A stretch of 64,000 nt of DNA from Govania unica. GTDB taxonomy: Bacteria; Pseudomonadota; Alphaproteobacteria; Sphingomonadales; Govanellaceae. Positions 1-8,553 of this stretch are shown here, one piece after another. The stretch covers positions 496,001 through 560,000 of the forward strand of contig NZ_JANWOI010000001.1 in assembly GCF_027920805.1 (NCBI RefSeq), read 5' to 3'. Every line of letters begins with the position of its first letter. Position 1 is the first letter of the stretch. Made by a program: the position numbers and the translations under genes. Below the pieces are notes generated by a model. That model made no database searches. It worked only from the letters and a program-made list of their open reading frames with translations, and was not told the DNA's origin.

Positions 1-131
1 CCTAATGTTTCGCCACGTCCGAGCGCCTCAAAGGACGCCGTAATGGCATATTTAAACCGTTCTTGATCATTATTGCCGGTCGTCTGGGGTGAACCCACAA
101 ATAACCAGAGGTAACATACACAAATAGGCAT
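1..131 (-). CDS. Possible 5' end of an unidentified gene, cut by the window edge
   Basis: A leftward frame is open from an ATG at 131 to the window start (about 43 codons). The part after residue 10 reads like real protein, with the stretch ERFKYAITASFEALGRGETL. There is no clear ribosome-binding site and the first residues look unlikely, so the true start may lie further in. I do not recognise the product. It would diverge from the tRNA-Ser gene. Confidence 0.2.
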   Translation of the reverse strand, partial: MPICVCYLWLFVGSPQTTGNNDQERFKYAITASFEALGRGETL

Positions 132-340
132 GGGGCCGCCAAAGCCGCGCCATACAAGCGCCGGAATATAGCGACCACCCCCCGGAAGTCAAGGAATATA
201 GGCGGTGCAGGGCAGGGGTCGGATCAGGGGCGGGGCCAGAGCCGGAAGCGACCGCTGACAAACATGGAATAATCCCAATTCCCCGCTTGCGACCTCCGAA
301 ACCTTCAGCTATGTTCGCGCCGCGGTCGCAAGGGTTTCCC

Positions 341-368
341 TTGTGTCAGCCCCTTTTGAAGGTTTAGA
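341..368 (+). promoter_or_regulatory. Candidate promoter of tRNA-Ser
   Basis: TTGTGT at 341-346 and TTTAGA at 363-368 are 16 bases apart, and the mature tRNA begins 10 bases after the second box. This spacing fits a sigma-70 type promoter, but both boxes match the consensus only partly. The rest of the 132-377 stretch shows nothing else I can support. Confidence 0.3.
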
Positions 369-377
369 CCTGCGCGC

Positions 378-467
<90 letters not shown>

Positions 468-504
468 CTTAATTTTCCCCAACCATCCGAATTCATCTAA
501 AAAC

Positions 505-534
505 AACGCAGTTCCAATGGGTTCTGCGTTTTTT
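505..534 (+). terminator. Rho-independent terminator after tRNA-Ser
   Basis: AACGCAG (505-511) pairs with CTGCGTT (524-530) around a 12-base loop and is followed by a T run to 534. It lies just inside the prophage, so the phage supplies the terminator for the interrupted tRNA gene. Confidence 0.7.
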
Positions 535-619
535 GTTATCTTTAATGATCTCTGTTTGTTCTCATATATCCGCGACGTGCTATGGTTTGATCTATGGTGT
601 GCGAGTCGGAGGATATGGT

Positions 620-1951
620 ATGGCGGCGTTGACAGATGCAAAGGTGCGAGCAGCTAAGGCCGGTGAAAAACCTTATAAATTGAGCGATGGAAGTCAGCTG
701 TATCTGCATGTGACGGTCGCAGGTGGGCGGCATTGGCGGATGAATTATCAATTCGGGCGCAACCCCGCTGGCAAGCCTGTGCAGAAAACTCTGACGATAG
801 GAAGCTATCCGGCTATTTCATTGAAGGACGCGCGCGAGGCGCGGGATCGGGCAAAAGCATTGCTGGCGCGTGGGATAGAGCCTACAGCAGCCCGTGTGAC
901 GGCGCTTGCGTCTCCCGAAGCGGATGAGGATACATTGTTCGAGGCTGTCGCACGTCGATGGCATACCTTGCAGAAAGGTCGCTGGTCGGCTGTTCATTCC
1001 AAAGACGTTCTGGATAGTCTGGAGAATGACGTTTTCCCCAAGATCGGAACTTTGCAGATCGGGGAGATCAAAGCACCGCAGCTGCTCGACCTTCTGAATG
1101 GCATCGTCGCACGCGGGGCGATTGAGACGGCGCACCGTCTGAGGCAGCGAGTAAGCGCCATATTTGTTTATGGCATTGCCACGGGCATCGCCGAGGCGGA
1201 CCCGGCGGCAAGTCTGGCCGTTGCCCTTCCTCGCAAGCCGCGCACCAAACGCCAGCCCGCCTTGATCGATCTGGCTTCGGTTCGACAAATGCTGATTTCC
1301 TGTGAGGCCGAACGCTGCCGGGCGGTGACCAAGCTGGGCCTGCGCTTCCTCGCGTTGACGGCCGTGCGGCCGGGCGAATTGCGCTGGGCACGCTGGGCGG
1401 AGATCGAGGATCTGGACGGCGCGGAGCCATTATGGCGGATACCGTCACATCGGATGAAGGGTGATGAGGATCGAAAAGCGGATGCCGGTGGTGATCATCT
1501 TGTTCCCCTGGCACCGCAAAGCGTGGAAGTCCTGCGTGTGTTGCATAGGATGACTGGAAATTTTGACCTGATGTTCCCCGGTGAGCGGCATGCGCATAGG
1601 CCGATCAGCGAAAACACGCTGCGCGCCTTACTTATTCGTGCTGGGTATTATCAGCGCCATGTGCCACACGGGTTCCGCGCGGCCTTTTCGACTATCATGA
1701 ACGAGCGCGCCAAGGCGGAAGGGCGTGATAGCGACCGGGCGATCATTGACCTGATGCTGGCGCATGTGCCGCCGAACAAGATAGAGGGCGCATATAATCG
1801 CGCCGACTACCTTAAAAGGCGACGTGAAATAGCCTGCGAATGGGCTGACCTTCTGGTGGCCGGAATGTGTTCGCCGGAAATCCACCTTTGGCAGCCGATC
1901 CGCTGGGCGGCGACCGGGCCGGGTCGCCCGGTTAGCCGAATGAGCGGTTAG
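620..1951 (+). CDS. int: Tyrosine-recombinase integrase, P4-type
   Basis: This 443-aa protein catalyses site-specific recombination between phage and tRNA-Ser att sites. The N terminus (about residues 4-85, starting ALTDAKVRAAK) is the DUF4102-type arm-binding domain of P4-like integrases. The middle is the core-binding SAM-like region. The C-terminal half has the catalytic residues in order: arginine in AVRPGELRW, the HGFR box, a histidine in LAHVPP and the tyrosine in EGAYNRADY. I chose ATG 620 because GGAGG lies seven bases upstream, although the frame is open from 533. It sits directly beside attL and converges with the AlpA-like gene, which ends one base away. Confidence 0.95.
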   Translation: MAALTDAKVRAAKAGEKPYKLSDGSQLYLHVTVAGGRHWRMNYQFGRNPAGKPVQKTLTIGSYPAISLKDAREARDRAKALLARGIEPTAARVTALASPEADEDTLFEAVARRWHTLQKGRWSAVHSKDVLDSLENDVFPKIGTLQIGEIKAPQLLDLLNGIVARGAIETAHRLRQRVSAIFVYGIATGIAEADPAASLAVALPRKPRTKRQPALIDLASVRQMLISCEAERCRAVTKLGLRFLALTAVRPGELRWARWAEIEDLDGAEPLWRIPSHRMKGDEDRKADAGGDHLVPLAPQSVEVLRVLHRMTGNFDLMFPGERHAHRPISENTLRALLIRAGYYQRHVPHGFRAAFSTIMNERAKAEGRDSDRAIIDLMLAHVPPNKIEGAYNRADYLKRRREIACEWADLLVAGMCSPEIHLWQPIRWAATGPGRPVSRMSG

Positions 1952-2128
1952 TTAAGACAACTGACTGTTGATCCAGTCGTTAACCTCCCGCTCTGACCAG
2001 CGGGCGCATTTTGTTGAGAGCTTATAGGGGGCGGGAAATCGTCCTTCCTTGACGCGTGCATAAATATGCGCCCTTGAAAGTGCGGTTCGTTCTATGACGT
2101 CTTGAATTCGGAGCAGTCGGTCATTCAT
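1952..2128 (-). CDS. AlpA-family helix-turn-helix protein, probable excisionase
   Basis: This 58-aa protein has the AlpA/Xis layout: RIQDVIERTALSRAHIYARV forms the helix-turn-helix, followed by a wing-like stretch and the WSEREVNDWI end. Such proteins bind near att sites and either direct excision or activate the integrase. The start at 2128 overlaps the stop of the upstream gene as ATGA, so translation is probably coupled. It is the last gene of the leftward early operon and ends against int, a common position for a directionality factor. Excisionase activity is inferred from position and fold only. Confidence 0.8.
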   Translation of the reverse strand: MNDRLLRIQDVIERTALSRAHIYARVKEGRFPAPYKLSTKCARWSEREVNDWINSQLS

Positions 2129-2328
2129 GCCGGTATAATCCAATAAAGGTTGTTAAGGTATCGGAAGCGGGTCACTTTCCCGACAGTCTCCAATCTGCGG
2201 AGCCGCCGGTAAATTGTGGGGCGTTTCTCAGGGATGCCGAGGCGGTAAGCGATCGTGTATGTTTTTACGCTGCCCTTGATCACGGCAAGGATCTGGTCAG
2301 TCTTTATCTGTCTCATCCGCCCGGTCAT
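2125..2328 (-). CDS. Small winged-helix protein of the early operon
   Basis: This 67-aa basic protein has a pattern typical of a winged helix-turn-helix: a short helix (IKTDQILAVIKGS), a turn, and RRLRRLETVGKVTRFRYLNN resembling a recognition helix plus wing. It overlaps both neighbours by four bases (ATGA on each side), so it is co-translated with the GapR-like and AlpA-like genes. It probably regulates the early operon or the switch between excision and replication. I cannot assign it to a named family. Confidence 0.65.
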   Translation of the reverse strand: MTGRMRQIKTDQILAVIKGSVKTYTIAYRLGIPEKRPTIYRRLRRLETVGKVTRFRYLNNLYWIIPA

Positions 2329-2693
2329 TCTATCCCCAATGCGGCTTTGTAGGTTTCGAGGATGGCCTCTGCTTCCTGCCGTGCGTTGTCGTCCAGCTGG
2401 CGCAGGCGGATGATCGTCTTGATCGTCCTGGCATCGAAGCCGTTTGCTTTTGCTTCAGCCAGCACGTCCTTGCGGTCGTCGGTAAGGCCGCGGATCTCCT
2501 CATCGAGCCGCTCCACCCGCTCGATGAACTGGCGTAGCCTTTCGGCAGCCGCTTCGCCGCTGGTCTTGATCGGGTCAGGCGCGGCGCGCTTTGTCTTTTT
2601 CTTCGAGCCGCCGCCGGTAACCTGCCGCAGGACGTGCATGATCCCGCCATTGCCATCCGACACGGCAACATATTGGTGCGTCATGTCGTTCAT
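2325..2693 (-). CDS. GapR-like DUF2312 nucleoid-associated protein
   Basis: The last 80 residues match the DUF2312/GapR pattern: AERLRQFIERVERLDEEIRG, then AKANGFDARTIKTIIRLRQLD and a final EAEAILETYKAALG. In alphaproteobacteria, GapR forms a clamp on overtwisted DNA ahead of replication and transcription forks and stimulates gyrase and topoisomerase IV. Here a 40-residue lysine-rich leader precedes the domain. The 122-aa gene overlaps the pentapeptide gene by four bases, so both are likely co-translated early. A role in phage DNA topology or replication is an inference. Confidence 0.85.
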   Translation of the reverse strand: MNDMTHQYVAVSDGNGGIMHVLRQVTGGGSKKKTKRAAPDPIKTSGEAAAERLRQFIERVERLDEEIRGLTDDRKDVLAEAKANGFDARTIKTIIRLRQLDDNARQEAEAILETYKAALGIE

Positions 2694-3448
2694 GCTGCGA
2701 TCTCCTGAGTTGCTGCGGCTGGGCCGCGCGCGTCAGATGCCGCCAGTGCCAGAAGGGCGTATTTATGGCTGTGCCAGAAGCGGATAGCTCGTGCACCGCC
2801 CATGCGGATGATGTGACGATCGTCGAACGCTGCCCAATCACCGATGCTGTGCAGTTCGCAGCCGATCTCCATATGATCGTCGAAAATGATCACGGGGAAT
2901 TCGAGGCCGGCCAGTTGAAGCGGCCGCCGGTTGATGATCACGCCATCGCGCCATTTGGTCTCGGCGAAATTGGTCCCGGTAAGGTCGGCGCGGACAAAAC
3001 TTGCGTGGGTCAGATCGGTGCGGTTGAGGTTCGCCCCATTGAGATCGGCCCCGCAGAAGTCTGCGCCGGGCATGCAGCTGCCGCGAAAATTGGCGTTCGT
3101 GCAGATCGCATGCGTAAGCTTTGCCAAGCTGAAATCAGACACGGTCGCATTCACGTTGGTGAAGTCGGCCGCCGTGCAATCCACACCCGTAAAGTCGGTT
3201 GCGCAGAGATCGGCGTAAGCGAAATTCGCCCGTGCGCAGCTGGCCCCGGCGAAATCCGCCCAGGCGAGGTCCATGGTCGAGAGATCCGCGTCATTGAGAT
3301 CGCAGCAGGTCAGGCTGATTTTCAACTTGAGCGCCCACATGACGGCGAGCCGCAGCTTGAGCGCGCGCGGGGCATCTTCGGCACAGTTGATTTCGGCGAC
3401 AAACTGAACGGCACCCGTCCAGCGATTTTTGACTTCGAAATATATCAT
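2690..3448 (-). CDS. Pentapeptide-repeat protein
   Basis: This 252-aa protein has a run of A(D/N)LXX-type pentapeptides from about residue 48 to 162 (for example NDADLSTMDLAWADF and NGANLNRTDLTHASF), which should fold as a right-handed quadrilateral beta-helix. The first 47 residues (from MIYFEVKNRW) and the last 90 are not repetitive. ATG 3448 is chosen for its AAAGGAA ribosome-binding site. It is coupled by ATGA to the GapR-like gene. Some pentapeptide proteins (Qnr, MfpA) mimic DNA and bind gyrase, but others do not, so the function here is unproven. Cysteines are unusually frequent in the repeats. Confidence 0.85.
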   Translation of the reverse strand: MIYFEVKNRWTGAVQFVAEINCAEDAPRALKLRLAVMWALKLKISLTCCDLNDADLSTMDLAWADFAGASCARANFAYADLCATDFTGVDCTAADFTNVNATVSDFSLAKLTHAICTNANFRGSCMPGADFCGADLNGANLNRTDLTHASFVRADLTGTNFAETKWRDGVIINRRPLQLAGLEFPVIIFDDHMEIGCELHSIGDWAAFDDRHIIRMGGARAIRFWHSHKYALLALAASDARGPAAATQEIAA

Positions 3449-3459
3449 GGCGTTTCCTT

Positions 3460-6138
3460 TCAATTTGATTTGGGGGCAGAGAAGTGCCAGCAGAACAGCG
3501 TTTTTTCGTATGATCGGGTGACTTTCGAGCACAGGAACTTGCGCTCCTTGCTGCTCTTCAGGAGGCGTTTCAGTTCGTTCATGGTGCAGGGCAGGGAGAG
3601 CCGATGCTCGCCGCAGAGCTGTTCGAACTGGACGAGGTTGATGGCGATGGTGTCGGCGCGGACGCTGTGATTGATGGGGTTGATGGCACCCGGCGTGATC
3701 AGGCTGGCGAGCCAGTCGTAGCGTTCCCAGAACAGCTGAACGTGCGGGTGGTCGCTGTTCACCGCGAGCTGGCGTTCGCGCACCATGGCGCGGATCAGCT
3801 CATGGACCGCGAGGGCGTCACGCTCGGCGATATTCGGGACGATGATGCGCATGGCGTCAAACATGGCGGCGAGTTGGGCGTGGTTTTTGGCGAGGCGGCC
3901 GTTGCGGATCTCCGGATCGGCCAGCATCGCCTTTTCATGCTTGGCGAAGGCGGCGCGGTAGGTCGCCATGATTTCTTCTTCGCGGCGGATGGCATGGATA
4001 ATGAAACTGCTGACCTGCTCGGTCTTGATACGCTCGATCGCTTCGGCTGCTTCCTTGGTGTCGACTGACCAGCCTGTTTTGTCGAAGATCAGCGCCATGA
4101 TGCGCTCGATGATGGCCGGGGAGGCTTCGACCGGGGCGTTCTGGGCGATGACGATCGCACCCCGGAACGGTGGTTCGAATGTCTCCATGCCGCCGTTGGC
4201 GACGCCGCGTGAGCGTACCGAACGCCCGTTGTATGCGGTTTTCAGTTCGTCCCATTCAAACTTGCGGCTGTGTGGGGTGTCGGCCGAGCGGTCGCCTTCG
4301 AGCAATACGACCGGCAGGTTTGCGACCTTTCCGAGATTACGGGCGCGCGCGGCCGGGGTCGATTTGACCGGGTCGAAGCCTTCATAATCCTCGCGGCCGC
4401 AAAGCCGCCACAGGAATTCGATCAGCGTGGTCTTGCCGGTGCCGGGCTCGCCGGTCGCTTCGAGAAAGGCGAGGCTTTTCTGTTCTTCGCGGATCTGCTC
4501 GGCAAACAGCGAGCCGAACCAGAAGGCGAGCATTGCCAACCCCTTGGCCCCAAAGGCGCGGCTGATCAGCGGCACCCAAAAGAGATCCAGCTTTTGCGAG
4601 TCATAGTTGATGGTCAGCGTGCGTTCTGACGAGCGCAGCTTGACCTGTTGCTTGCCGAAATCGAAATAATCCTCGTCGTTCGGCTCAAAGACGCGGCCTT
4701 TATGGACTGCGATGTCGCCAAGTATCCATGCCTGATGATCGGCTGAATAGCCGGTGAACTGGATCGCCTCGACCGATTTGATCTTGACCAGCTGGCGCTG
4801 CATCAGGCGATCGAGCTGTTGCGTCGAGCCCGTCCAGATCCCGCCCGGCGCGAGGCTGATCAGGCGCTTTTTGAACTCGGCACTGGCGGCCAGGCTTGAG
4901 CCGCTGAATGTCCCTTTGATGCGCGGGCGGTCACTTGGGAAGTCTATGGCAAAATAATAGGCGCTGTCGTCGGCGGCCTCGTCACGCTGGAAATAGAGCG
5001 CGCGGAAAGCGCAGTTGGCGATTTCCGAAACCTCGGCTGCTTCCTTGGCCGCAAGGTCGAATTTCTGGGCATAGGACAGGCCTTTCATGGCCGGCATGTC
5101 GCCCCATTCTTCAATGATTTCGTTGATGCGCGCGAGGTCGAACCGCGCCCACATTTGGCGGTTCTGGAACACCAGCGGAAAGCTTGCGATCTTGTAGCGT
5201 TGATAAAGCAGGACAGCCTTTTCCGAGGCCACGCGGGCGATGGTGACTTCGCCGTTCCAGAGATAGGTTTCCAGATCTTCGGCGGTCAGCTTGTCGCGCT
5301 GGGCGAGGTCGTTCCAATCGAGCTTTTCGCCTTCGCCATCCTCGCGTACCTGAGCCGCGCCGCATTGCCAGCCAGCATCCCGCCCGCGTTTCACAAAGCG
5401 GCGGGTGTATTCGACGCCAGCACGGCCCACGTCAAAGGCCCAGATCAGTTTTGGCCCAGCGAGATCATGATCGGCGCAAGCCCGGCGGAGGTCGGCGAGC
5501 GCCAGCTCGGGGAAATTGTTGCAGGACATGACCGACACGGCCGAGCGGCCCGCTTGTGCCAGGGCAATGGCGTCAAAGATGCCTTCGCAGATCCAGATCT
5601 GATCGGCGCGCGCGAGATCCTGCATCGTGGTGCCGGGGGCTTGCCACCAGCGCCCGCGATAACCGCCGCCCGGCGCGAAGCGGGCCTTCATCTTGCCGAA
5701 CCGGCTCGGCTGGTCGATCAGCCGTTCCCACCAGCCGCCGCCGGGCAGGGGGAAGCGCACGGTCGCCGAGCCGATGCTGAGCCCCTGGTCGTGATAATAT
5801 TCCTGAGTATATGAGCTGCGCAGGGCGGCCAGATTGAAGCCGCGTGCATGGTGCAGATAGGCGTCAGCGGCGGCGGCCGGGCTTGCCTCGGTGACGCGGT
5901 AACGTTTCGACCAGTCGTCGAAGATATCGGGGTAAAGCTGCTTGACGTGGCCGTCCCACCCGCAGCGATTTTCGCGCCCGCATTTGAGAAGCCAGGGGCT
6001 GTCCGCGCGGGTGTAAAGCTCTTTTCGTCCGCAGGATGGGCATTTGCCCTCGCGCATCCAGTCACCGCGCAGCTTCAGCTGGTAGTCCGTCTTCAATCGC
6101 TGCGAGATTTCTTGTAATAAATCAGGGCGCATTTGCAT
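3460..6138 (-). CDS. Phage primase-helicase (zinc finger, Toprim, P-loop ATPase)
   Basis: This protein of about 892 aa should prime and unwind phage DNA. Near the N terminus, CPSCG...CGRENRCGW is a DnaG-type zinc ribbon. It is followed by a Toprim-like region (IWICEGIFDAIALAQAG, then LIWAFDVGRAG). In the second half, GEPGTGKTTLIEFL is a Walker A motif with a downstream VVLLEGDRS, like phage and plasmid replicative helicases. I place the start at 6138; ATG 6132 is also possible because neither has a strong ribosome-binding site. It lies between ogr and the pentapeptide gene in the early operon. P2 instead uses the rolling-circle protein A, so this phage probably replicates differently. Confidence 0.85.
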   Translation of the reverse strand: MQMRPDLLQEISQRLKTDYQLKLRGDWMREGKCPSCGRKELYTRADSPWLLKCGRENRCGWDGHVKQLYPDIFDDWSKRYRVTEASPAAAADAYLHHARGFNLAALRSSYTQEYYHDQGLSIGSATVRFPLPGGGWWERLIDQPSRFGKMKARFAPGGGYRGRWWQAPGTTMQDLARADQIWICEGIFDAIALAQAGRSAVSVMSCNNFPELALADLRRACADHDLAGPKLIWAFDVGRAGVEYTRRFVKRGRDAGWQCGAAQVREDGEGEKLDWNDLAQRDKLTAEDLETYLWNGEVTIARVASEKAVLLYQRYKIASFPLVFQNRQMWARFDLARINEIIEEWGDMPAMKGLSYAQKFDLAAKEAAEVSEIANCAFRALYFQRDEAADDSAYYFAIDFPSDRPRIKGTFSGSSLAASAEFKKRLISLAPGGIWTGSTQQLDRLMQRQLVKIKSVEAIQFTGYSADHQAWILGDIAVHKGRVFEPNDEDYFDFGKQQVKLRSSERTLTINYDSQKLDLFWVPLISRAFGAKGLAMLAFWFGSLFAEQIREEQKSLAFLEATGEPGTGKTTLIEFLWRLCGREDYEGFDPVKSTPAARARNLGKVANLPVVLLEGDRSADTPHSRKFEWDELKTAYNGRSVRSRGVANGGMETFEPPFRGAIVIAQNAPVEASPAIIERIMALIFDKTGWSVDTKEAAEAIERIKTEQVSSFIIHAIRREEEIMATYRAAFAKHEKAMLADPEIRNGRLAKNHAQLAAMFDAMRIIVPNIAERDALAVHELIRAMVRERQLAVNSDHPHVQLFWERYDWLASLITPGAINPINHSVRADTIAINLVQFEQLCGEHRLSLPCTMNELKRLLKSSKERKFLCSKVTRSYEKTLFCWHFSAPKSN

Positions 6139-6213
6139 ACTCAACAGGCAAAGTTCAGCCGTTCCCGGACGACAGCGCGTCCGGGGCAAAAAGACCGATG
6201 GTTTTCGGGGGAT

Positions 6214-6534
6214 CTAGTCGGTCATTCTGGCTGTGACCGGGGGCGACGGCGGCGGCTGATCATCATTCGCCGCCGGGAGCGGATCGTCATTGGCCGGGCG
6301 GGCGTAATGGGTGATGGGAAGCTGAACAGCCGGGTTCGGGCAAGCTGAAACCCGCACGGTCCGAAGCACCTGCATCGCCACCACAAAGACATGGCCGCAG
6401 GCCAGCAATTGGCGGCAGTGATAATACACCTCGCGATAGACTTCGGTCGTCTTGCCGGCACTGCGGGCGAATGCTTTGGTTCCGCAATGCGGACAGGAAA
6501 TATATGGCAGGCGCGGGGCCTCCTTGGTTTTCAT
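6214..6534 (-). CDS. ogr: Ogr/Delta-like zinc-finger late activator
   Basis: This 106-aa protein has the Ogr/Delta signature: CPHCGTKAFARS, a spacer of about 20 residues, then YYHCRQLLACGHVFVV, giving the CX2C...CX5C zinc-binding set. In P2 and P4 this family activates late promoters by contacting RNA polymerase alpha. The proline-rich last 35 residues are extra. Its start overlaps the stop of the cro-like gene (ATGA). Its likely targets are the three dyad boxes at 14596, 22010 and 28393. Placing it in the early operon means late genes are switched on after early transcription. Confidence 0.85.
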   Translation of the reverse strand: MKTKEAPRLPYISCPHCGTKAFARSAGKTTEVYREVYYHCRQLLACGHVFVVAMQVLRTVRVSACPNPAVQLPITHYARPANDDPLPAANDDQPPPSPPVTARMTD

Positions 6535-6776
6535 GATGAAATCGCCCCCTTCTCACACAAGTCCATTGGATAAATGTCAGGCCGCAGCAGGTGTCGCGAA
6601 ATGCCCGTCATTTTCTCGGTTTTCAACACATGTTCCGCGGGTATCCGCTTCGAGCTTTGCAGCCATTTCCAGACCGCCGTCTGGGAAACTCCCAGCTTGC
6701 GCGCCAAGGCAGATTGCGATCCAGCCCGTTCGACCGCCGCTTCCAGTGCTTCAAATGGTGTCATTTTCCTGTCCAT
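6531..6776 (-). CDS. Cro-like (YdaS-type) HTH repressor
   Basis: This 81-aa protein has an N-terminal helix-turn-helix of the YdaS/Cro kind: AGSQSALARKLGVSQTAVWKWL. The gene diverges from the CI-like repressor and is first in the leftward early operon, the classical place of cro. A TTGACC -35 box lies upstream at 6808-6813 on the minus strand, and the perfect dyad CAAGCT-AC-AGCTTG covers the -10 region. ATG 6776 is my choice; ATG 6764, four codons further in, is possible. Confidence 0.75.
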   Translation of the reverse strand: MDRKMTPFEALEAAVERAGSQSALARKLGVSQTAVWKWLQSSKRIPAEHVLKTEKMTGISRHLLRPDIYPMDLCEKGAISS

Positions 6777-6862
6777 AATTAGCAAGCTACAGCTTGTGGT
6801 GTAGATCGGTCAACCCTTAAATTACTATACCAGCTAATAACAAAAGTTGTTAATAGTGAGTT
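6777..6862. promoter_or_regulatory. Divergent cro/cI control region with two operator dyads
   Basis: The 86-bp gap between the two divergent regulators holds a perfect dyad CAAGCT-AC-AGCTTG (6783-6796) and a near-perfect one, TAATAACAA-AAG-TTGTTAATA (6835-6855, eight of nine pairs). A minus-strand TTGACC at 6808-6813 is a good -35 for the early promoter, so the first dyad would cover its -10. The second dyad lies 7-27 bp before the repressor start. These are candidate Cro/CI operators. Confidence 0.6.
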
Positions 6863-7540
6863 ATGGTTAGAACGAAACTTGTTATCAGCGCACGGTTTAG
6901 AGAACGCCTGGAAGCAGCCGGGTTTTCGCAGTCAGCGCTGGCCCGTAAAATCGGAGTTTCGCAGGCGACAATCGGAAAACTGGCACTCGGAGAGAGCACA
7001 GGCTCCAAACATCTGCATGTAATTGCTCAGGTTCTTGGCACAACGCCAGCGTATCTGACGGGCGAGACGGATGACCCAGAAGTGGGTGCATTGCTCACGC
7101 CGACACCAGAGGTGTTGGCCGATCAGCTGGATCTGGTGCTGGTGCCGCAGATTGATATGTCTTATGGCCTCGGTGCCACATTTATTGACGAACAGCTTGT
7201 CAAGACCAACCCGGTGCCGTTCCCGCGCAGCTGGCTTGAGCTTTTTTCGAAATCCGAGCCGGAGAATATGTTCTTTGCGCTGGCCGAAGGCGACTCCATG
7301 GAGCCGACGATCATGGATCGGGATATCGTGCTGGTCGATCGGACGCAGCACACGATCCGGGGGCAGGACCGCATGTGGGCCATCGCCATGGGACCGCTCG
7401 GCATGATCAAGCGTGTGCGTGCGCTGCCGGATGGCACATTCAAAATCATCTCGGACAATCCGCGCGTGCCGCCGGAGATCGCCTGTGAAAGCGAGCTTCA
7501 TGTGGTCGGCCGTGTTGTAGGTGTTGTGCGCAAGACCTGA
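6863..7540 (+). CDS. CI-like prophage repressor (HTH plus S24 peptidase)
   Basis: This 225-aa protein combines an N-terminal XRE helix-turn-helix (FSQSALARKIGVSQATIGKL, residues about 21-40) with a C-terminal LexA/S24 domain. The catalytic serine is in EGDSMEPTI and the lysine in GMIKRVRAL. The family keeps the prophage silent and self-cleaves when RecA is activated, so this prophage is predicted to be SOS-inducible. The cleavage site should lie in the linker near residues 70-85. It diverges from the cro-like gene and converges with gene D, ending five bases from it. Confidence 0.92.
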   Translation: MVRTKLVISARFRERLEAAGFSQSALARKIGVSQATIGKLALGESTGSKHLHVIAQVLGTTPAYLTGETDDPEVGALLTPTPEVLADQLDLVLVPQIDMSYGLGATFIDEQLVKTNPVPFPRSWLELFSKSEPENMFFALAEGDSMEPTIMDRDIVLVDRTQHTIRGQDRMWAIAMGPLGMIKRVRALPDGTFKIISDNPRVPPEIACESELHVVGRVVGVVRKT

Positions 7541-7545
7541 CCGGC

Positions 7546-8553
7546 TCATGGCGCGGTCTCCATTATGATGGATGTACCAAGGCCGTTGCCGTCGAGGCGA
7601 TGTGTCACTTCACTAATCAGCCATGTGGTGCCGTCAATATCAGGTTTGAAGCCGCTGACCGTGACATGCTGTTCGGGATAGGCGTCGGGCCGCCCGAGCG
7701 CGAGGGTGAAATCGAGATTTGCAGGCGCGCGGGACAGCCTGTCACGCTCGGCAATGGCGGCGCTCTTGGCGTCGGCTTCGCTGGCGTAGGTTTTACGCAG
7801 CCGCTTGGCCCCGTCTTTGTTGCCAACCGTGAACGACTTGCGCTTGGCCCCCTTGCGGTCATGCCAATAGGCGGTGACGCCAGGGTAATCGTCGCGGGTT
7901 TGCGTCGTCCAGCTGTGCCGGTCGCCGTCGCGGCGGCGGATGGTGAGCGCGGGCAGCGGGTCGCCGCTGGTGGTGGTGCCAGATCCTGTTCGGGCGAATA
8001 TCAGATGGCTGGCCTTGATGGTGGCGACGGCGTCATATTCGCGGCCGAGGCGGCGGAGAAAAGCGACGTCGCTTTCCCGGCTTTGCGTGATTGATGGCCG
8101 GGCGATGGCCGCGAGATCCGGCGCGATGCGGAGCGTGAGCCCGTTGCGCCCGGCGATGTCCCCGAGTACCGCGCCGAGCGTGGTGTCGCGCCAGCCCTGT
8201 TCGCGGCGGTTGCGGATCTCGGACGTGAAATCCGCCGAGCGGGCGCGCAGCATAATCAGATCCGGCGGCCCGCTGTGCGTTACTTCGTCGACCTTGAAGC
8301 TGCCTTTGCCGATAAGCCCGATGGTCACGTCGCGACCCTGCTTCCAGCCGAGCGACACGGTGAGCACCGCGCCCGGTTGCGGAATGGCCAGCTGCCCATC
8401 CGTATCATCAAGAACGATATCAAGCTGATCGGCCTCGTCGCCGCGCTTTTCCGAGATCGTCAGGGCCACAAGACGCGGGCGCATCTTGCCGGTGAGATCC
8501 GCGCCGTCGAGCGTCACGCGCCAGTCTGGAATATTATGGCCCCGGTCACTCAT
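7546..8553 (-). CDS. D: Tail protein D (baseplate hub / late control D)
   Basis: This 335-aa protein matches P2 gpD, the baseplate hub protein that caps the tail tube (P2: 387 aa). The beta-rich N-terminal half contains VTLDGADLTGKMRPRLVALT and SLGWKQGRD, typical of the family. The C terminus ends in HRLDGNGLGTSIIMETAP, a usual gpD ending. ATG 8553 overlaps the U stop (ATGA). It is the promoter-distal gene of the late operon starting at V. The name 'late control D' is historical; the role is structural. Confidence 0.9.
   Translation of the reverse strand: MSDRGHNIPDWRVTLDGADLTGKMRPRLVALTISEKRGDEADQLDIVLDDTDGQLAIPQPGAVLTVSLGWKQGRDVTIGLIGKGSFKVDEVTHSGPPDLIMLRARSADFTSEIRNRREQGWRDTTLGAVLGDIAGRNGLTLRIAPDLAAIARPSITQSRESDVAFLRRLGREYDAVATIKASHLIFARTGSGTTTSGDPLPALTIRRRDGDRHSWTTQTRDDYPGVTAYWHDRKGAKRKSFTVGNKDGAKRLRKTYASEADAKSAAIAERDRLSRAPANLDFTLALGRPDAYPEQHVTVSGFKPDIDGTTWLISEVTHRLDGNGLGTSIIMETAP

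Noticed and set aside
533-619. N-terminal extension of the integrase from 533
   Set aside because: The extra residues overlap the terminator T run and lack family similarity; GGAGG before ATG 620 supports the shorter form.
2765-3670. Rightward 300-codon frame opposite the pentapeptide gene
   Set aside because: Its periodic pattern is only the complement of the pentapeptide repeat; no start signal and it crosses the primase gene end.
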